64,000 nucleotides of DNA from Bacillus_BA songklensis (GTDB lineage Bacteria > Bacillota > Bacilli > Bacillales > Bacillaceae_H): positions 558,001-622,000 of the forward strand of contig NZ_JBHRZT010000020.1 in NCBI RefSeq assembly GCF_042649685.1, in the 5' to 3' direction. Both the position numbers and the translations under genes were made by a program. The notes under the pieces were generated by a model that was given only the letters and a program-made list of their open reading frames with translations, was not told the DNA's origin and made no database searches. Each line of letters starts with the position of its first letter. Position 1 is the stretch's first letter. This document shows positions 33,966 to 42,078 of the stretch, in pieces.

Positions 33966-34157
33966 ATGAGAAAGCGTTTTAACTCATATAAATTTCAAAA
34001 ATGGACGCGTAATGCCACTGCCGTTTGCGCTCAATTCATTATTCCGCTCACCATTTTCCAGGCAGTTCGGACCATCTTCTTTCCGACAACATTTGACGTT
34101 TTATTGTTAACGCTGCTTGTCATTTTGGCGGCTGCCATTTATCTAGAATGGGTATAA
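33966..34157 (+). CDS. Small two-helix membrane protein of unknown function
   Basis: The 63-residue protein has a basic N-terminus (MRKRFNSYKFQKWTRNA) and two hydrophobic segments: VCAQFIIPLTIFQAVRTIF (~20-38) and FDVLLLTLLVILAAAIYLEW (~43-62). A purine-rich site with repeated GGAAGGAAGGAA lies directly upstream, so translation is likely. It is one of few plus-strand genes here, divergent from valS. Its function is not recognisable. A structured repeat begins at its stop codon. Confidence 0.75.
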   Translation: MRKRFNSYKFQKWTRNATAVCAQFIIPLTIFQAVRTIFFPTTFDVLLLTLLVILAAAIYLEWV

Positions 34158-34308
34158 GAAAAGCGAAGGCGACTGTTCAACCATACAGTAGGTTGGCAGA
34201 CTAGAATCGCGACGCCCTGTACTTCGGAGCTTCTGACAAGGGAACCGCTTTTTGGTTCCGCAGGAAGAAGCGAAATTACCGTAGGGACTGGCTCGTGCAG
34301 CTGGACAA
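34157..34308 (+). repeat. Structured intergenic repeat, copy 1
   Basis: Begins AGAAAAGCGAAGGCGACTG and ends GTGCAGCTGGACAA, with internal hairpins (CAACC/GGTTG, GGAACC/GGTTCC). Shorter or diverged relatives with the same ends lie at 43552-43613 and 44194-44370. It resembles the bcr-type intergenic repeats known in Bacillus genomes, but family identity is unproven. Confidence 0.55.
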
Positions 34309-34345
34309 TTTCAAAGCGCAATTTATGCTTTATTATAAATAAAAA

Positions 34346-34382
34346 ACAAGCCATCCATAACCAAGGTTATGAATTGGCTTGT
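34346..34382 (-). terminator. Terminator overlapping the ysxE stop codon
   Basis: A stem (ACAAGCCA-TTCATAACC / GGTTATGGA-TGGCTTGT) followed by TTTTTTATTT. The ysxE TAA stop lies inside the 5' arm. Confidence 0.85.
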
Positions 34383-35419
34383 GCTTGTGCAGCCTGCTCG
34401 GCAGCTGCTTTCTTTTGTTGCTCTGCTTGCATGATTCTCGTGAGCAGCTGCTCAATATTTTTCATATGCCAGTAAGAGGACACTAACGTTTGAACGTGCT
34501 TCATCTCGGTTTGTGCCCCACGTTCGTTCCGGTATTGGTCCACCGCTCTTACAATCAATTCCGGGAAAGCCATATAACAATAAAACAATAACAATTCTTC
34601 TTCCCTCAGCGAAAAATGCTGCTGATACGTTGTAAACCATTCATAATTTTCATAGCTTTGAATGGGATATGTTTTAAAAACCCTAAAGTAAAAAGGCATC
34701 AAATCATAAATAGGAGAAGCTTCTCTCGCTTTCTCAAAATTGATAAAATAGCCTGTTCCGTTTTCATCATAGATAAAGTGTTTAGAAGATAGCTTCCCAT
34801 GAATTGTGACAAGGCGTGCTTTTTCTTTCTCCTTCATTTTTTCATACCATTCATCCAGTTTTGAACGTGCAAATCCCAGCGCTTGGGAACATTCATTATA
34901 AAACATGCAAAAATACAATTCAAATGGGGACATATACAATTTTTGCTCACACTCTGTTACGTATTTTTCCAAATCTTCTTTGCGATCATCCCATTGTTTG
35001 CCTAATAGTTCATAGTGTCTTTTGACATCCTCTTGTTTTAAGCCCACTTCATGCAATGTCAATGAATGAAGCTGCGCCAACTCTTGGAACAATTTATGGT
35101 AGCGAATGTCCCGTTCTTCTTTCGGATCATTCGGGAGCCATGGCGTTAAGTAATAAGCATGTGTTCCTTCATATACAATATACTGTCCATCCTGTGTGCG
35201 ATAAGGCTGCACCATTTTCATAAAGCCTTTTTGCGAAAGTCCCCCGATTGTTTGAATAAAGTGGGTACCTTGTCTTGAAGAAACGTCCAGCCTTTTCAAT
35301 GCAAATACACCCTGCTGAGTATACACCTTTTTCAGTCTTCCATAGTCTTCCACATAATCGACCTTTAAACGATACGGATTTAACAGCTCTTGATAATCAA
35401 TAACAGATTCGTATCCCAC
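34367..35419 (-). CDS. ysxE: YsxE, CotS-family spore coat protein
   Basis: YsxE is a coat protein with an aminoglycoside-phosphotransferase-like fold, found beside spoVID and needed for encasement steps in B. subtilis. The 350 residues show the small lobe (LKKVYTQQGVFALKRLD, ~28-44), a hinge (YYLTPWLPND) and a Brenner-like large lobe LVTIHGKLSSKHFIYDENGTGYFINFEKA (~197-225). Typical kinases have HGD in the catalytic loop; here HGKLSSKH replaces it, so catalytic activity is doubtful. The Ala/Gln-rich tail ends in the terminator stem. The gene lies 85 nt downstream of spoVID. Confidence 0.92.
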   Translation of the reverse strand: MGYESVIDYQELLNPYRLKVDYVEDYGRLKKVYTQQGVFALKRLDVSSRQGTHFIQTIGGLSQKGFMKMVQPYRTQDGQYIVYEGTHAYYLTPWLPNDPKEERDIRYHKLFQELAQLHSLTLHEVGLKQEDVKRHYELLGKQWDDRKEDLEKYVTECEQKLYMSPFELYFCMFYNECSQALGFARSKLDEWYEKMKEKEKARLVTIHGKLSSKHFIYDENGTGYFINFEKAREASPIYDLMPFYFRVFKTYPIQSYENYEWFTTYQQHFSLREEELLLFYCYMAFPELIVRAVDQYRNERGAQTEMKHVQTLVSSYWHMKNIEQLLTRIMQAEQQKKAAAEQAAQAQANS

Positions 35420-35504
35420 TCTCTTTCCCTCATTTTATGAAAAGTCTTAGAAAAGAAGGAGAGGCCGAGCAATAAAATGGATGCTCGACACTCACACAAC
35501 TGGC

Positions 35505-36875
35505 TTATCGCTTCACTGCGATCGGTATATTTAAAATCATTCCCTCTTCCACACTATGTTCATCTTCAAGATTATTCACGCGAATCAAATTTTGGACATT
35601 TATGTCGTAACGTTCCGCAATTTTCTCGAGTGAATCTCCATTTTGGACAATGCATATTTTAAGCGGTGAGAAATCTTCCTCCGCATTTTTTGAGAATAAC
35701 TGAGTTAAATACAGTGCATTTTCATTACGAACAGGTTTTTCTTCTTGTTCCTCCTCCGGTTGGGCTTTGGCGGAGCCTGCGTATTGTTTATACGCTTCTT
35801 CTCTCGATTGTGCTTCTTCCTGCTCTTGTTGTGCCCGGAGAGGAACCATATTTTTTGCTCTTAATTCAATAGCGGGAGCTTCCGCTTGTTCTTCCTCACC
35901 AGAAGTTTCTTGTTTGACTTCAGTCTCAAGCGGCTCATAAGCTTCTTCCTCTTGTGGATTAGAGGTTGGAAAATAGGAAGGCGAAGTCGCCTCAACTTCA
36001 GAAGAATGACCGCGTGCCTGGACCTCAACCTCTTCTCTCCCAGCGGAACTCTCTTTTTTCACTTCAACCTCTTCTCTCTCTGCAGAGCTCTCTTTTTTCA
36101 CTCCAATCTCTTCTCTCTCTGCAAAGCTCTCTTTTTTCATTCCAATCTCTTCTCTCTCTGCAAAGCTCTCTTTTTTCATTCCAATCTCTTCTCTCTCTGC
36201 AGAGTTCTCTTTTTTCACTTCAATCTCCAATGGCTCATAAATCTCTTCTTCTTGTGGATCAGAAGATGAAAAATAGGAAAACGGAGTCATATTTCTTTCA
36301 GAAGTATCAGAGCGTACCTCTTCCTCATACTCGTCACTTTGTCGGTACAGTGGTTCAAATTCAAACTGGGCGCTTTCTTCTTGCTGCTCTTCGAACTCCT
36401 CTTGTTGGTCTTCTGTTTCTTCTACACGGGCTACACTTTGCTGCTCACCATACAAACCGGTAATGGCCAGATCAGCTGTCAAACTTAAGCAGCTTTCCTG
36501 TGGTAAATCGTAATCAAACATGTCGATGGAAACGTACAAATCCTCCATATTTTGAATACGATTTTTTGGAATCGTAATATCCAGCGGAAAACGATGATAA
36601 AATTCTGATAAACCGTCCTCACGAAACATCACGTCTTGTACTTGCTTGCCGCTTGTATATTCACGTAAAGATTGCTCTTCATTGTCGTTTTGGGCAATTT
36701 TATATTCCCCTGATAATATTAATGCTCCACGGATGGACACATATTGTTCGTCTTCTTCGATGGAGATATCTGGATCCAATGAGATGGATAATAGTTCGCT
36801 AACTTCCTGTCCCTTTTGGAACCAAATGGACTCTTCAACTGAAAAACGTAGGCAAGATAGATTGTCCTGTGTCAA
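35505..36875 (-). CDS. spoVID: SpoVID, spore coat encasement protein with C-terminal LysM
   Basis: SpoVID drives coat encasement by binding SpoIVA and SafA. The conserved N-terminal domain (LSCLRFSVEESIWFQKGQEV, through ~140) is followed by a very acidic Glu-rich middle and a C-terminal LysM (CIVQNGDSLEKIAERYDIN, ~408-452). The middle (~226-288) has about five tandem copies of a 13-residue unit AEREEIGMKKESF, inside a larger duplicated block (DPQEEEIYEPLE... and NPQEEEAYEPLE...). At 456 residues it is shorter than the 575 of B. subtilis. The TTG start at 36875 follows AAAGGAGGAGG. Confidence 0.94.
   Translation of the reverse strand: MTQDNLSCLRFSVEESIWFQKGQEVSELLSISLDPDISIEEDEQYVSIRGALILSGEYKIAQNDNEEQSLREYTSGKQVQDVMFREDGLSEFYHRFPLDITIPKNRIQNMEDLYVSIDMFDYDLPQESCLSLTADLAITGLYGEQQSVARVEETEDQQEEFEEQQEESAQFEFEPLYRQSDEYEEEVRSDTSERNMTPFSYFSSSDPQEEEIYEPLEIEVKKENSAEREEIGMKKESFAEREEIGMKKESFAEREEIGVKKESSAEREEVEVKKESSAGREEVEVQARGHSSEVEATSPSYFPTSNPQEEEAYEPLETEVKQETSGEEEQAEAPAIELRAKNMVPLRAQQEQEEAQSREEAYKQYAGSAKAQPEEEQEEKPVRNENALYLTQLFSKNAEEDFSPLKICIVQNGDSLEKIAERYDINVQNLIRVNNLEDEHSVEEGMILNIPIAVKR
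36012..36200 (-). repeat. 39-bp tandem repeat inside spoVID
   Basis: About five head-to-tail copies of a 39-bp unit encode AEREEIGMKKESF-type 13-mers. Two adjacent copies are nearly identical in DNA. The number of units is likely to vary between strains. Confidence 0.85.
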
Positions 36876-36922
36876 CTTCTCCTCCTCCTTTCAAAACATC
36901 TGCGAATTGTCGATGTCATTAC

Positions 36923-36950
36923 AACGTATGACCGTGTTCTTCTAATTATG
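36923..36950 (-). promoter_or_regulatory. Candidate sigma-E promoter of spoVID
   Basis: CATACGTT (36923-36930) resembles the sigma-E -10, with CATAATT 13 nt upstream as a -35 candidate. spoVID is sigma-E dependent in B. subtilis; use here is inferred. The 36876-37183 gap otherwise holds two hairpins (37005-37045 and 37060-37086). Confidence 0.4.
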
Positions 36951-37059
36951 TATATAAATTTCCTGCGATTTCGTAAAACGTCGGTATCTATACGAATCCA
37001 TATAAAGAATTGAGCATAAGCAAAAAATGCTCATGTTCAATTCTTTACTCATAAAAAAA

Positions 37060-37086
37060 GGTCTATCCCTCAGTCCCGGATAGACC
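37060..37086 (-). terminator. Terminator of the haem operon
   Basis: A 9-bp stem GGTCTATCC / GGATAGACC followed on the minus strand by TTTTTTTAT. A second A/T-rich hairpin (37005-37045) lies just beyond. Confidence 0.85.
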
Positions 37087-37183
37087 ACCCAAAAGTGTTT
37101 TTCATCTTTTTATTTTCATACGAAACGGCTCTGCTCTGTCGATTTATTCCTGGAGACGAGTGAACAGAGAAACCCCTATTCAC

Positions 37184-38473
37184 TTATCCCCTGATAACAG
37201 CAAATGCCTTCTCTGCTGCTTGAATCGTTTTTTCAATGTCTTCATCGCTGTGGGCAGTTGAAAGGAATAACCCTTCAAATTGTGACGGCGGTAAGAATAC
37301 CCCGTTATTCGCCATTTCACGGTAGTATGTCGCAAAATAGTCCAAGTTCGATGTTTTCGCTTTTTCATAGTTGATAACCTCTTCATTTGTAAAGAAGAAG
37401 CCAATCATCGAACCTGCGCGATTTACTGTATGAGGAATCTCGTATTTAGAAGCTGCTGCTGTTAATCCTTCTTCTAGACGGTCTGCTTTGCGTCCGAATT
37501 CCTGATAAGAAGCAGGCGTCAATTGAACAAGCGTTTCATAACCAGCTGTCATTGCCAATGGATTCCCTGATAATGTTCCGGCTTGATAAATTGGTCCGCT
37601 TGGAGCGATGCGCTCCATGATTTCAGCTTTGCCACCGTATGCCCCAACTGGCAGACCGCCGCCGATTACTTTTCCTAAACATGTTAAATCAGGTGTGACA
37701 CCAAAGTAATCTTGAGCACATTGATAATCTACACGGAAGCCAGTCATCACTTCATCAAAAATCAATAAAGCTCCGTATTGTTCAGTAAGGCTGCGCAGAC
37801 CTTGCAAAAAGCCAGAAAGCGGAGGGACAACACCCATATTGCCCGCTACAGGCTCCACAATGATCCCTGCAATCTCTTCCCCAAATTGCTCAAATGCGTA
37901 CTTCACACCTTCTAAATCGTTATAAGGAACGGTAATCGTGTTTTGTGCTACTCCTTCAGGAACACCAGGGCTGTCCGGTAAACCAAGTGTTGCCACACCC
38001 GATCCCGCTTTAATAAGCAAAGAGTCGCCATGACCGTGGTAACAGCCTTCAAATTTCAAGATTTTATTACGTCCTGTATAACCGCGTGCTAAACGAAGCG
38101 CGCTCATTGTCGCTTCTGTACCTGAACTCACCATACGCACGATTTCAATGGAAGGGACACGTTCAATCACAAGTTTTGCCAGCTCATTTTCTGTTAGTGT
38201 CGGTGCGCCGAAGCTTGTCCCGAACTCCGTCACTTTTTTAAGTGCTTCCACTACACGTTCGTTTGCGTGGCCGTGAATAAGCGGTCCCCATGAAAGCACA
38301 TAGTCGATATACTCGTTTCCGTCAATATCATAAATCTTTGAACCTTTTCCGCGCGCCATAAAAATCGGATTCATCTTCACGGATTTAAACGCGCGAACAG
38401 GGCTGTTTACTCCGCCAGGCATTAATTGTTTCGCTTCAAGGAAAGCCGCTTTTGATTTTTCGTAGCTTCGCAT
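37184..38473 (-). CDS. hemL: Glutamate-1-semialdehyde 2,1-aminomutase
   Basis: HemL converts glutamate-1-semialdehyde to 5-aminolevulinate in the C5 pathway. The 429 residues have the class III aminotransferase fold: SSGTEATMSALRLARG (~117-132), FEGCYHGHGDSLL, LIFDEVMTGFRV (~237-248), and CLGKVIGGGLP with PLP lysine K268. SGPIYQAGTLSGNPLAMTAG completes the site. It is the last gene of hemAXCDBL, 21 nt after hemB. Confidence 0.98.
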   Translation of the reverse strand: MRSYEKSKAAFLEAKQLMPGGVNSPVRAFKSVKMNPIFMARGKGSKIYDIDGNEYIDYVLSWGPLIHGHANERVVEALKKVTEFGTSFGAPTLTENELAKLVIERVPSIEIVRMVSSGTEATMSALRLARGYTGRNKILKFEGCYHGHGDSLLIKAGSGVATLGLPDSPGVPEGVAQNTITVPYNDLEGVKYAFEQFGEEIAGIIVEPVAGNMGVVPPLSGFLQGLRSLTEQYGALLIFDEVMTGFRVDYQCAQDYFGVTPDLTCLGKVIGGGLPVGAYGGKAEIMERIAPSGPIYQAGTLSGNPLAMTAGYETLVQLTPASYQEFGRKADRLEEGLTAAASKYEIPHTVNRAGSMIGFFFTNEEVINYEKAKTSNLDYFATYYREMANNGVFLPPSQFEGLFLSTAHSDEDIEKTIQAAEKAFAVIRG

Positions 38474-38494
38474 TATAATACCCCTTTTATTTCA

Positions 38495-39478
38495 TTATTG
38501 TTTGTCAGACAACCAGCGAGCAACATCTTTTGCATGATACGTAATAATTAAATCTGTTCCGGCGCGCTTCATGCCCGTCAACATTTCTAGAACAATCGCT
38601 TTTTCGTCAATCCAGCCGTTCGCTGCTGCCGCTTTAATCATGGAGTATTCACCGCTCACATTGTAGGCAACGACTGGCAGATTGAAGTTGTTTCTCACAT
38701 CACGCACGATATCCAAATAAGATAAAGCCGGTTTTACAATCAAGAAGTCTGCCCCTTCTGCTGCATCCGACTCCGCTTCACGCAATGCTTCCAAGCGGTT
38801 TGCCGGATCCATCTGATATGTTTTGCGGTCCCCAAATTCCGGTGTAGATTCAGCTGCCTCACGGAAAGGACCGTAGAAAGCAGAAGCGTATTTAACCGCA
38901 TAAGACATAATTGGCACATCTTCAAAGCCTGCCTCATCTAAGCCATGGCGGATTGCTGCCACGAAACCGTCCATCATATTGGATGGAGCGATAATATCAG
39001 CGCCTGCTTTCGCCTGGCTGACAGCCGTTTTGGCGAGCAAGTCAAGAGATTCGTCATTTAATACCTTTTCTCCTGCCACAACACCACAATGTCCATGGCT
39101 TGTATATTCACATAAGCATGTATCGGCAATAACCACTACCTCAGGGTAACGGTCCTTAATTCGGCGAGTGGCTTCTTGAACAATGCCATGATCATGATAG
39201 GCTCCGGACCCAACTTCATCTTTCTCAGCCGGGACACCGAAAACCATCACTGATTTGATACCTAGTTCTACAATTTCCTTCATTTCCTCATCCAACAAAT
39301 CTAATGAAACTTGCTCAACGCCAGGCATGGATTGAACAACATTGCGTTTATTCTCACCTTCAATCACAAAAATCGGGTAAATGAAATCTTCCTTATGTAA
39401 ATGTGTTTCACGCACAAGAGAGCGCATGCTCGCAGAACTGCGTAAACGACGATGACGTGTAAATTGTAAATCTTTCAT
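38495..39478 (-). CDS. hemB: Porphobilinogen synthase
   Basis: HemB condenses two 5-aminolevulinates to porphobilinogen. The zinc site is visible as DTCLCEYTSHGHCGVV (~118-133), and the Schiff-base lysines lie in SYAVKYASAF (~199) and FLIVKPALSY (~252). Length 327 fits the family. Its start overlaps the hemD stop by 4 nt. Confidence 0.98.
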   Translation of the reverse strand: MKDLQFTRHRRLRSSASMRSLVRETHLHKEDFIYPIFVIEGENKRNVVQSMPGVEQVSLDLLDEEMKEIVELGIKSVMVFGVPAEKDEVGSGAYHDHGIVQEATRRIKDRYPEVVVIADTCLCEYTSHGHCGVVAGEKVLNDESLDLLAKTAVSQAKAGADIIAPSNMMDGFVAAIRHGLDEAGFEDVPIMSYAVKYASAFYGPFREAAESTPEFGDRKTYQMDPANRLEALREAESDAAEGADFLIVKPALSYLDIVRDVRNNFNLPVVAYNVSGEYSMIKAAAANGWIDEKAIVLEMLTGMKRAGTDLIITYHAKDVARWLSDKQ

Positions 39479-40287
39479 TGCTTTTCCTCCTTACTTTCCT
39501 GCTTGAACCAAAAATGATGATTCAATACTTCTATCATACCACTTATCGTATATTGTTGTGGAATAAGATACTCAGTAATCCCGAATGATTCAGCCGTTTC
39601 CGCTGTAATCGGGCCGATACACACAATAGGACAACCTTTTATAAGTGACAGCCACGGCAAATCGCTGACCATCTCCACAAAGAAACTCACGGTCGAGGAG
39701 CTTGTAAATGTAATAGCATCAAGATTGCCGGCTGTAAGCAGTTCTCTTAATTGCTGTTTAACTGAATCATTAGGAACCGTTTCGTATACGATAAGTTCTC
39801 CGACTTCATAGCCATGTTCCTCTAACCCCTCTTTAATAACTGTTCGGGCCAAATTCCCCCGTACAATTAAAATCCGTTCCCCTTGATGTAGACAAGGCAA
39901 AAGGGATTCCAATAAGTTTTCCGCTACATATTGTTCCGGAACGACAGCCGCTTTTAGGCCATGTTTCTTTAACTCCAGTTCTGTTTTCCTTCCAACAACT
40001 GCTATCTTTAGTTTGTTCAAGATTTTTTCGTTTATATGATATTTTTGAAGAAGCTCCATTAAAAATGAGACGCCGTTTTGACTCGTTAGAATAAGCCACT
40101 GAAATGTATGTAACTCCTTTAACACTTTCATAGAATCTTCATTGTCGATCAGCTGAAACGAGAGTAAAGGCATTTCAACAGGAATGCCTCCTTCTTCTTT
40201 AATGAGCTTGGAGAAGGTGGATGCTTGCCTGGAGCCCCGTGTGACCAAAATTTTCTTTAAAAAAAGAGGAGCGTTGCCACTCATCAC
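39475..40287 (-). CDS. hemD: Uroporphyrinogen-III synthase
   Basis: HemD cyclises hydroxymethylbilane with inversion of ring D. The family is weakly conserved. Support comes from KILVTRGSRQASTFSKLI at the N-terminus, DAITFTSSSTVSFFVEM (~190-205), CIGPITAETAESFGI (~225-239) and the 270-residue length. Overlaps of 4 nt with hemC upstream and hemB downstream show tight coupling in the haem operon. Confidence 0.94.
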   Translation of the reverse strand: MMSGNAPLFLKKILVTRGSRQASTFSKLIKEEGGIPVEMPLLSFQLIDNEDSMKVLKELHTFQWLILTSQNGVSFLMELLQKYHINEKILNKLKIAVVGRKTELELKKHGLKAAVVPEQYVAENLLESLLPCLHQGERILIVRGNLARTVIKEGLEEHGYEVGELIVYETVPNDSVKQQLRELLTAGNLDAITFTSSSTVSFFVEMVSDLPWLSLIKGCPIVCIGPITAETAESFGITEYLIPQQYTISGMIEVLNHHFWFKQESKEEKQ

Positions 40288-41216
40288 TTGTCAAGCTCCT
40301 CTTTCACACGTTCAATTAATTGTTTGGCTCCACGCTCAGTTAAACGTCTTGCGGCTTCATATCCAAGTTCGGTTGGATTTGTGCCTGTTAATTGTTCTTT
40401 GTAAATGATGGAACCATCCGGTGCTGCCACTAACGCTGTTAGCTGTACTTCATTCTCATTCAGCATTTGAGCATATCCCGCAATCGGAACTTGGCATCCG
40501 CCCTCCATTTTATGAAGAAAAGCCCGCTCAGCTTGAACTGCCTTGTTCGTCGTCTCATCATTCAGCTCATTTAATAATTGAAGTAACTCCTGGTCATCCT
40601 CACGACATTCAATCGAAAGGGCACCTTGACCGACCGCAGGAACACTCAATTCTGGATCTAAATATTCTGTGACAATCTCTTTTGTCCACCCCATTCTTGC
40701 AAGTCCTGCCGCTGCTAAAATAATGGCATCATAGTCCTCGTTTTTCAGCTTTTCAAGACGGGTGTCGATGTTGCCGCGAATCCACTTAATCGTTAAGTCC
40801 GAACGCTTCGCCAACAATTGAGCACTTCTGCGCAAGCTACTTGTCCCAATGACAGCCCCGCTTGGAAGCTCCGCAAATTTCTCTCCATTTTTAGAAATTA
40901 ACACATCGCGATGGTCTTCACGAGGTGGAACACATCCAATCATTAGGCCTTCAGGCAGTACAGCCGGCATATCCTTCATACTGTGAACGGCCATATCAAT
41001 TTCTTTATTTAACATTGCCTGTTCGATTTCTTTTACGAATAATCCCTTCCCGCCTACTTTTGAAAGGGTAACATTCAGGATTTGGTCTCCTTTTGTCACG
41101 ATTTCTTTCACTTCAAATTCGCACGGAGCCCCCAGTTTTTTCAATTGATTGATGACCCAGTGTGTTTGGGTTAACGCTAATTTACTTCTGCGAGAGCCCA
41201 CGATAATTTTTCGCAT
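40284..41216 (-). CDS. hemC: Hydroxymethylbilane synthase (porphobilinogen deaminase)
   Basis: HemC polymerises four porphobilinogens on a dipyrromethane cofactor. The cofactor cysteine is C241 in MEGGCQVPIAGYA. Other blocks are GSRRSKLALTQT, DMAVHSMKDMP and GTSSLRRSAQLL with substrate-binding arginines. Length 310 (B. subtilis 313-314). It lies 13 nt after hemX. Confidence 0.98.
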   Translation of the reverse strand: MRKIIVGSRRSKLALTQTHWVINQLKKLGAPCEFEVKEIVTKGDQILNVTLSKVGGKGLFVKEIEQAMLNKEIDMAVHSMKDMPAVLPEGLMIGCVPPREDHRDVLISKNGEKFAELPSGAVIGTSSLRRSAQLLAKRSDLTIKWIRGNIDTRLEKLKNEDYDAIILAAAGLARMGWTKEIVTEYLDPELSVPAVGQGALSIECREDDQELLQLLNELNDETTNKAVQAERAFLHKMEGGCQVPIAGYAQMLNENEVQLTALVAAPDGSIIYKEQLTGTNPTELGYEAARRLTERGAKQLIERVKEELDK

Positions 41217-41229
41217 CTATTTCACCTCG

Positions 41230-42066
41230 TTATGAATACCAAATGTGGAAATTTGAGAGACTTCCAAATAGGAAAAAGTTAATAAGCAAAACTAAAAAAA
41301 GAGCCATATTCCACGTGGCAATTACTTTTCCTTGTAGACCTTTCCCTACACGCACATATAAATAAATGCTGTAAACGAACAAAACCAGGAATGAGCCTAA
41401 AACTTTGGCGTCATACCAATGGAAATTGGGAATTTTGATATAGGCCCAAATGACACCAAGCATCAATGATAGCAAAAGCATCGGAACACCGACCACATTC
41501 AGTACATACGACATATAATCAAGCTTTGACAAATCCTCAATCCGCAGCAAGCGCTTTCCCCATTTTTTTTGTTTTAACAACTTGTATTGTACAAGATACA
41601 AAATAGAAAATACAAAAGAGATAGAAAACGCCCCATACGATAAAATAGCCATCGTAATATGAATAATCAGCAATTCTGATACAAGCTGTTCGGCTTGAAC
41701 AGTAGAATGATGCTGCATCGGCAAAAAGGTATGGAGTGCCATAATAAAAAAGCCAATGACATTGGCAAAAAAAACGATAAAATCAACGCGCAGGAAGCGG
41801 TTGATGGCTAAAGAAAGCGTAACAAGCACCCATGTATAAAAATAAAGTCCCTCAAAAAGAGTCAAAATTGGGAACCTGCCTGTTTCATACATCCTCAAGG
41901 CAAGGAAAACCGTTTGTAAAACCCAAACAATAGCAAGTAACCAGAAGGCCGTTTGATTCGCCTTCCGGTTATTCTGCAGAAAATCCATAAAATATAACAA
42001 TACGCTCAAAGCATATAAAATTACCGTTAATTCGTAAATTCGCGTTAAATTAAAATCAACCATCAA
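41230..42066 (-). CDS. hemX: HemX, CcsA-like membrane protein
   Basis: This 278-residue integral membrane protein has about eight hydrophobic helices and belongs to the CcsA/CcmC cytochrome assembly superfamily. In B. subtilis it lowers HemA abundance. Visible segments include YELTVILYALSVLLYFMDFL, LLALVW-type helices and a conserved HITMAILSYGAFSISFVFSILYL block. The classical WAWG haem-handling motif is altered to GVIWAYIKIPNFHWYDAK. It lies between hemA (12-nt gap) and hemC. Confidence 0.94.
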   Translation of the reverse strand: MMVDFNLTRIYELTVILYALSVLLYFMDFLQNNRKANQTAFWLLAIVWVLQTVFLALRMYETGRFPILTLFEGLYFYTWVLVTLSLAINRFLRVDFIVFFANVIGFFIMALHTFLPMQHHSTVQAEQLVSELLIIHITMAILSYGAFSISFVFSILYLVQYKLLKQKKWGKRLLRIEDLSKLDYMSYVLNVVGVPMLLLSLMLGVIWAYIKIPNFHWYDAKVLGSFLVLFVYSIYLYVRVGKGLQGKVIATWNMALFLVLLINFFLFGSLSNFHIWYS

Positions 42067-42078
42067 GAAAATCCTCTC

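Noticed and set aside
36012..36200. CRISPR-like array
   Set aside because: The units are contiguous coding repeats with no spacers, and no cas gene is near.
35886..36463. Long plus-strand ORFs opposite spoVID (127 and 165 codons)
   Set aside because: They arise from the repetitive Glu/Lys-rich coding strand read in antisense, giving Leu/Phe/Ser-rich strings; the real gene is on the minus strand.
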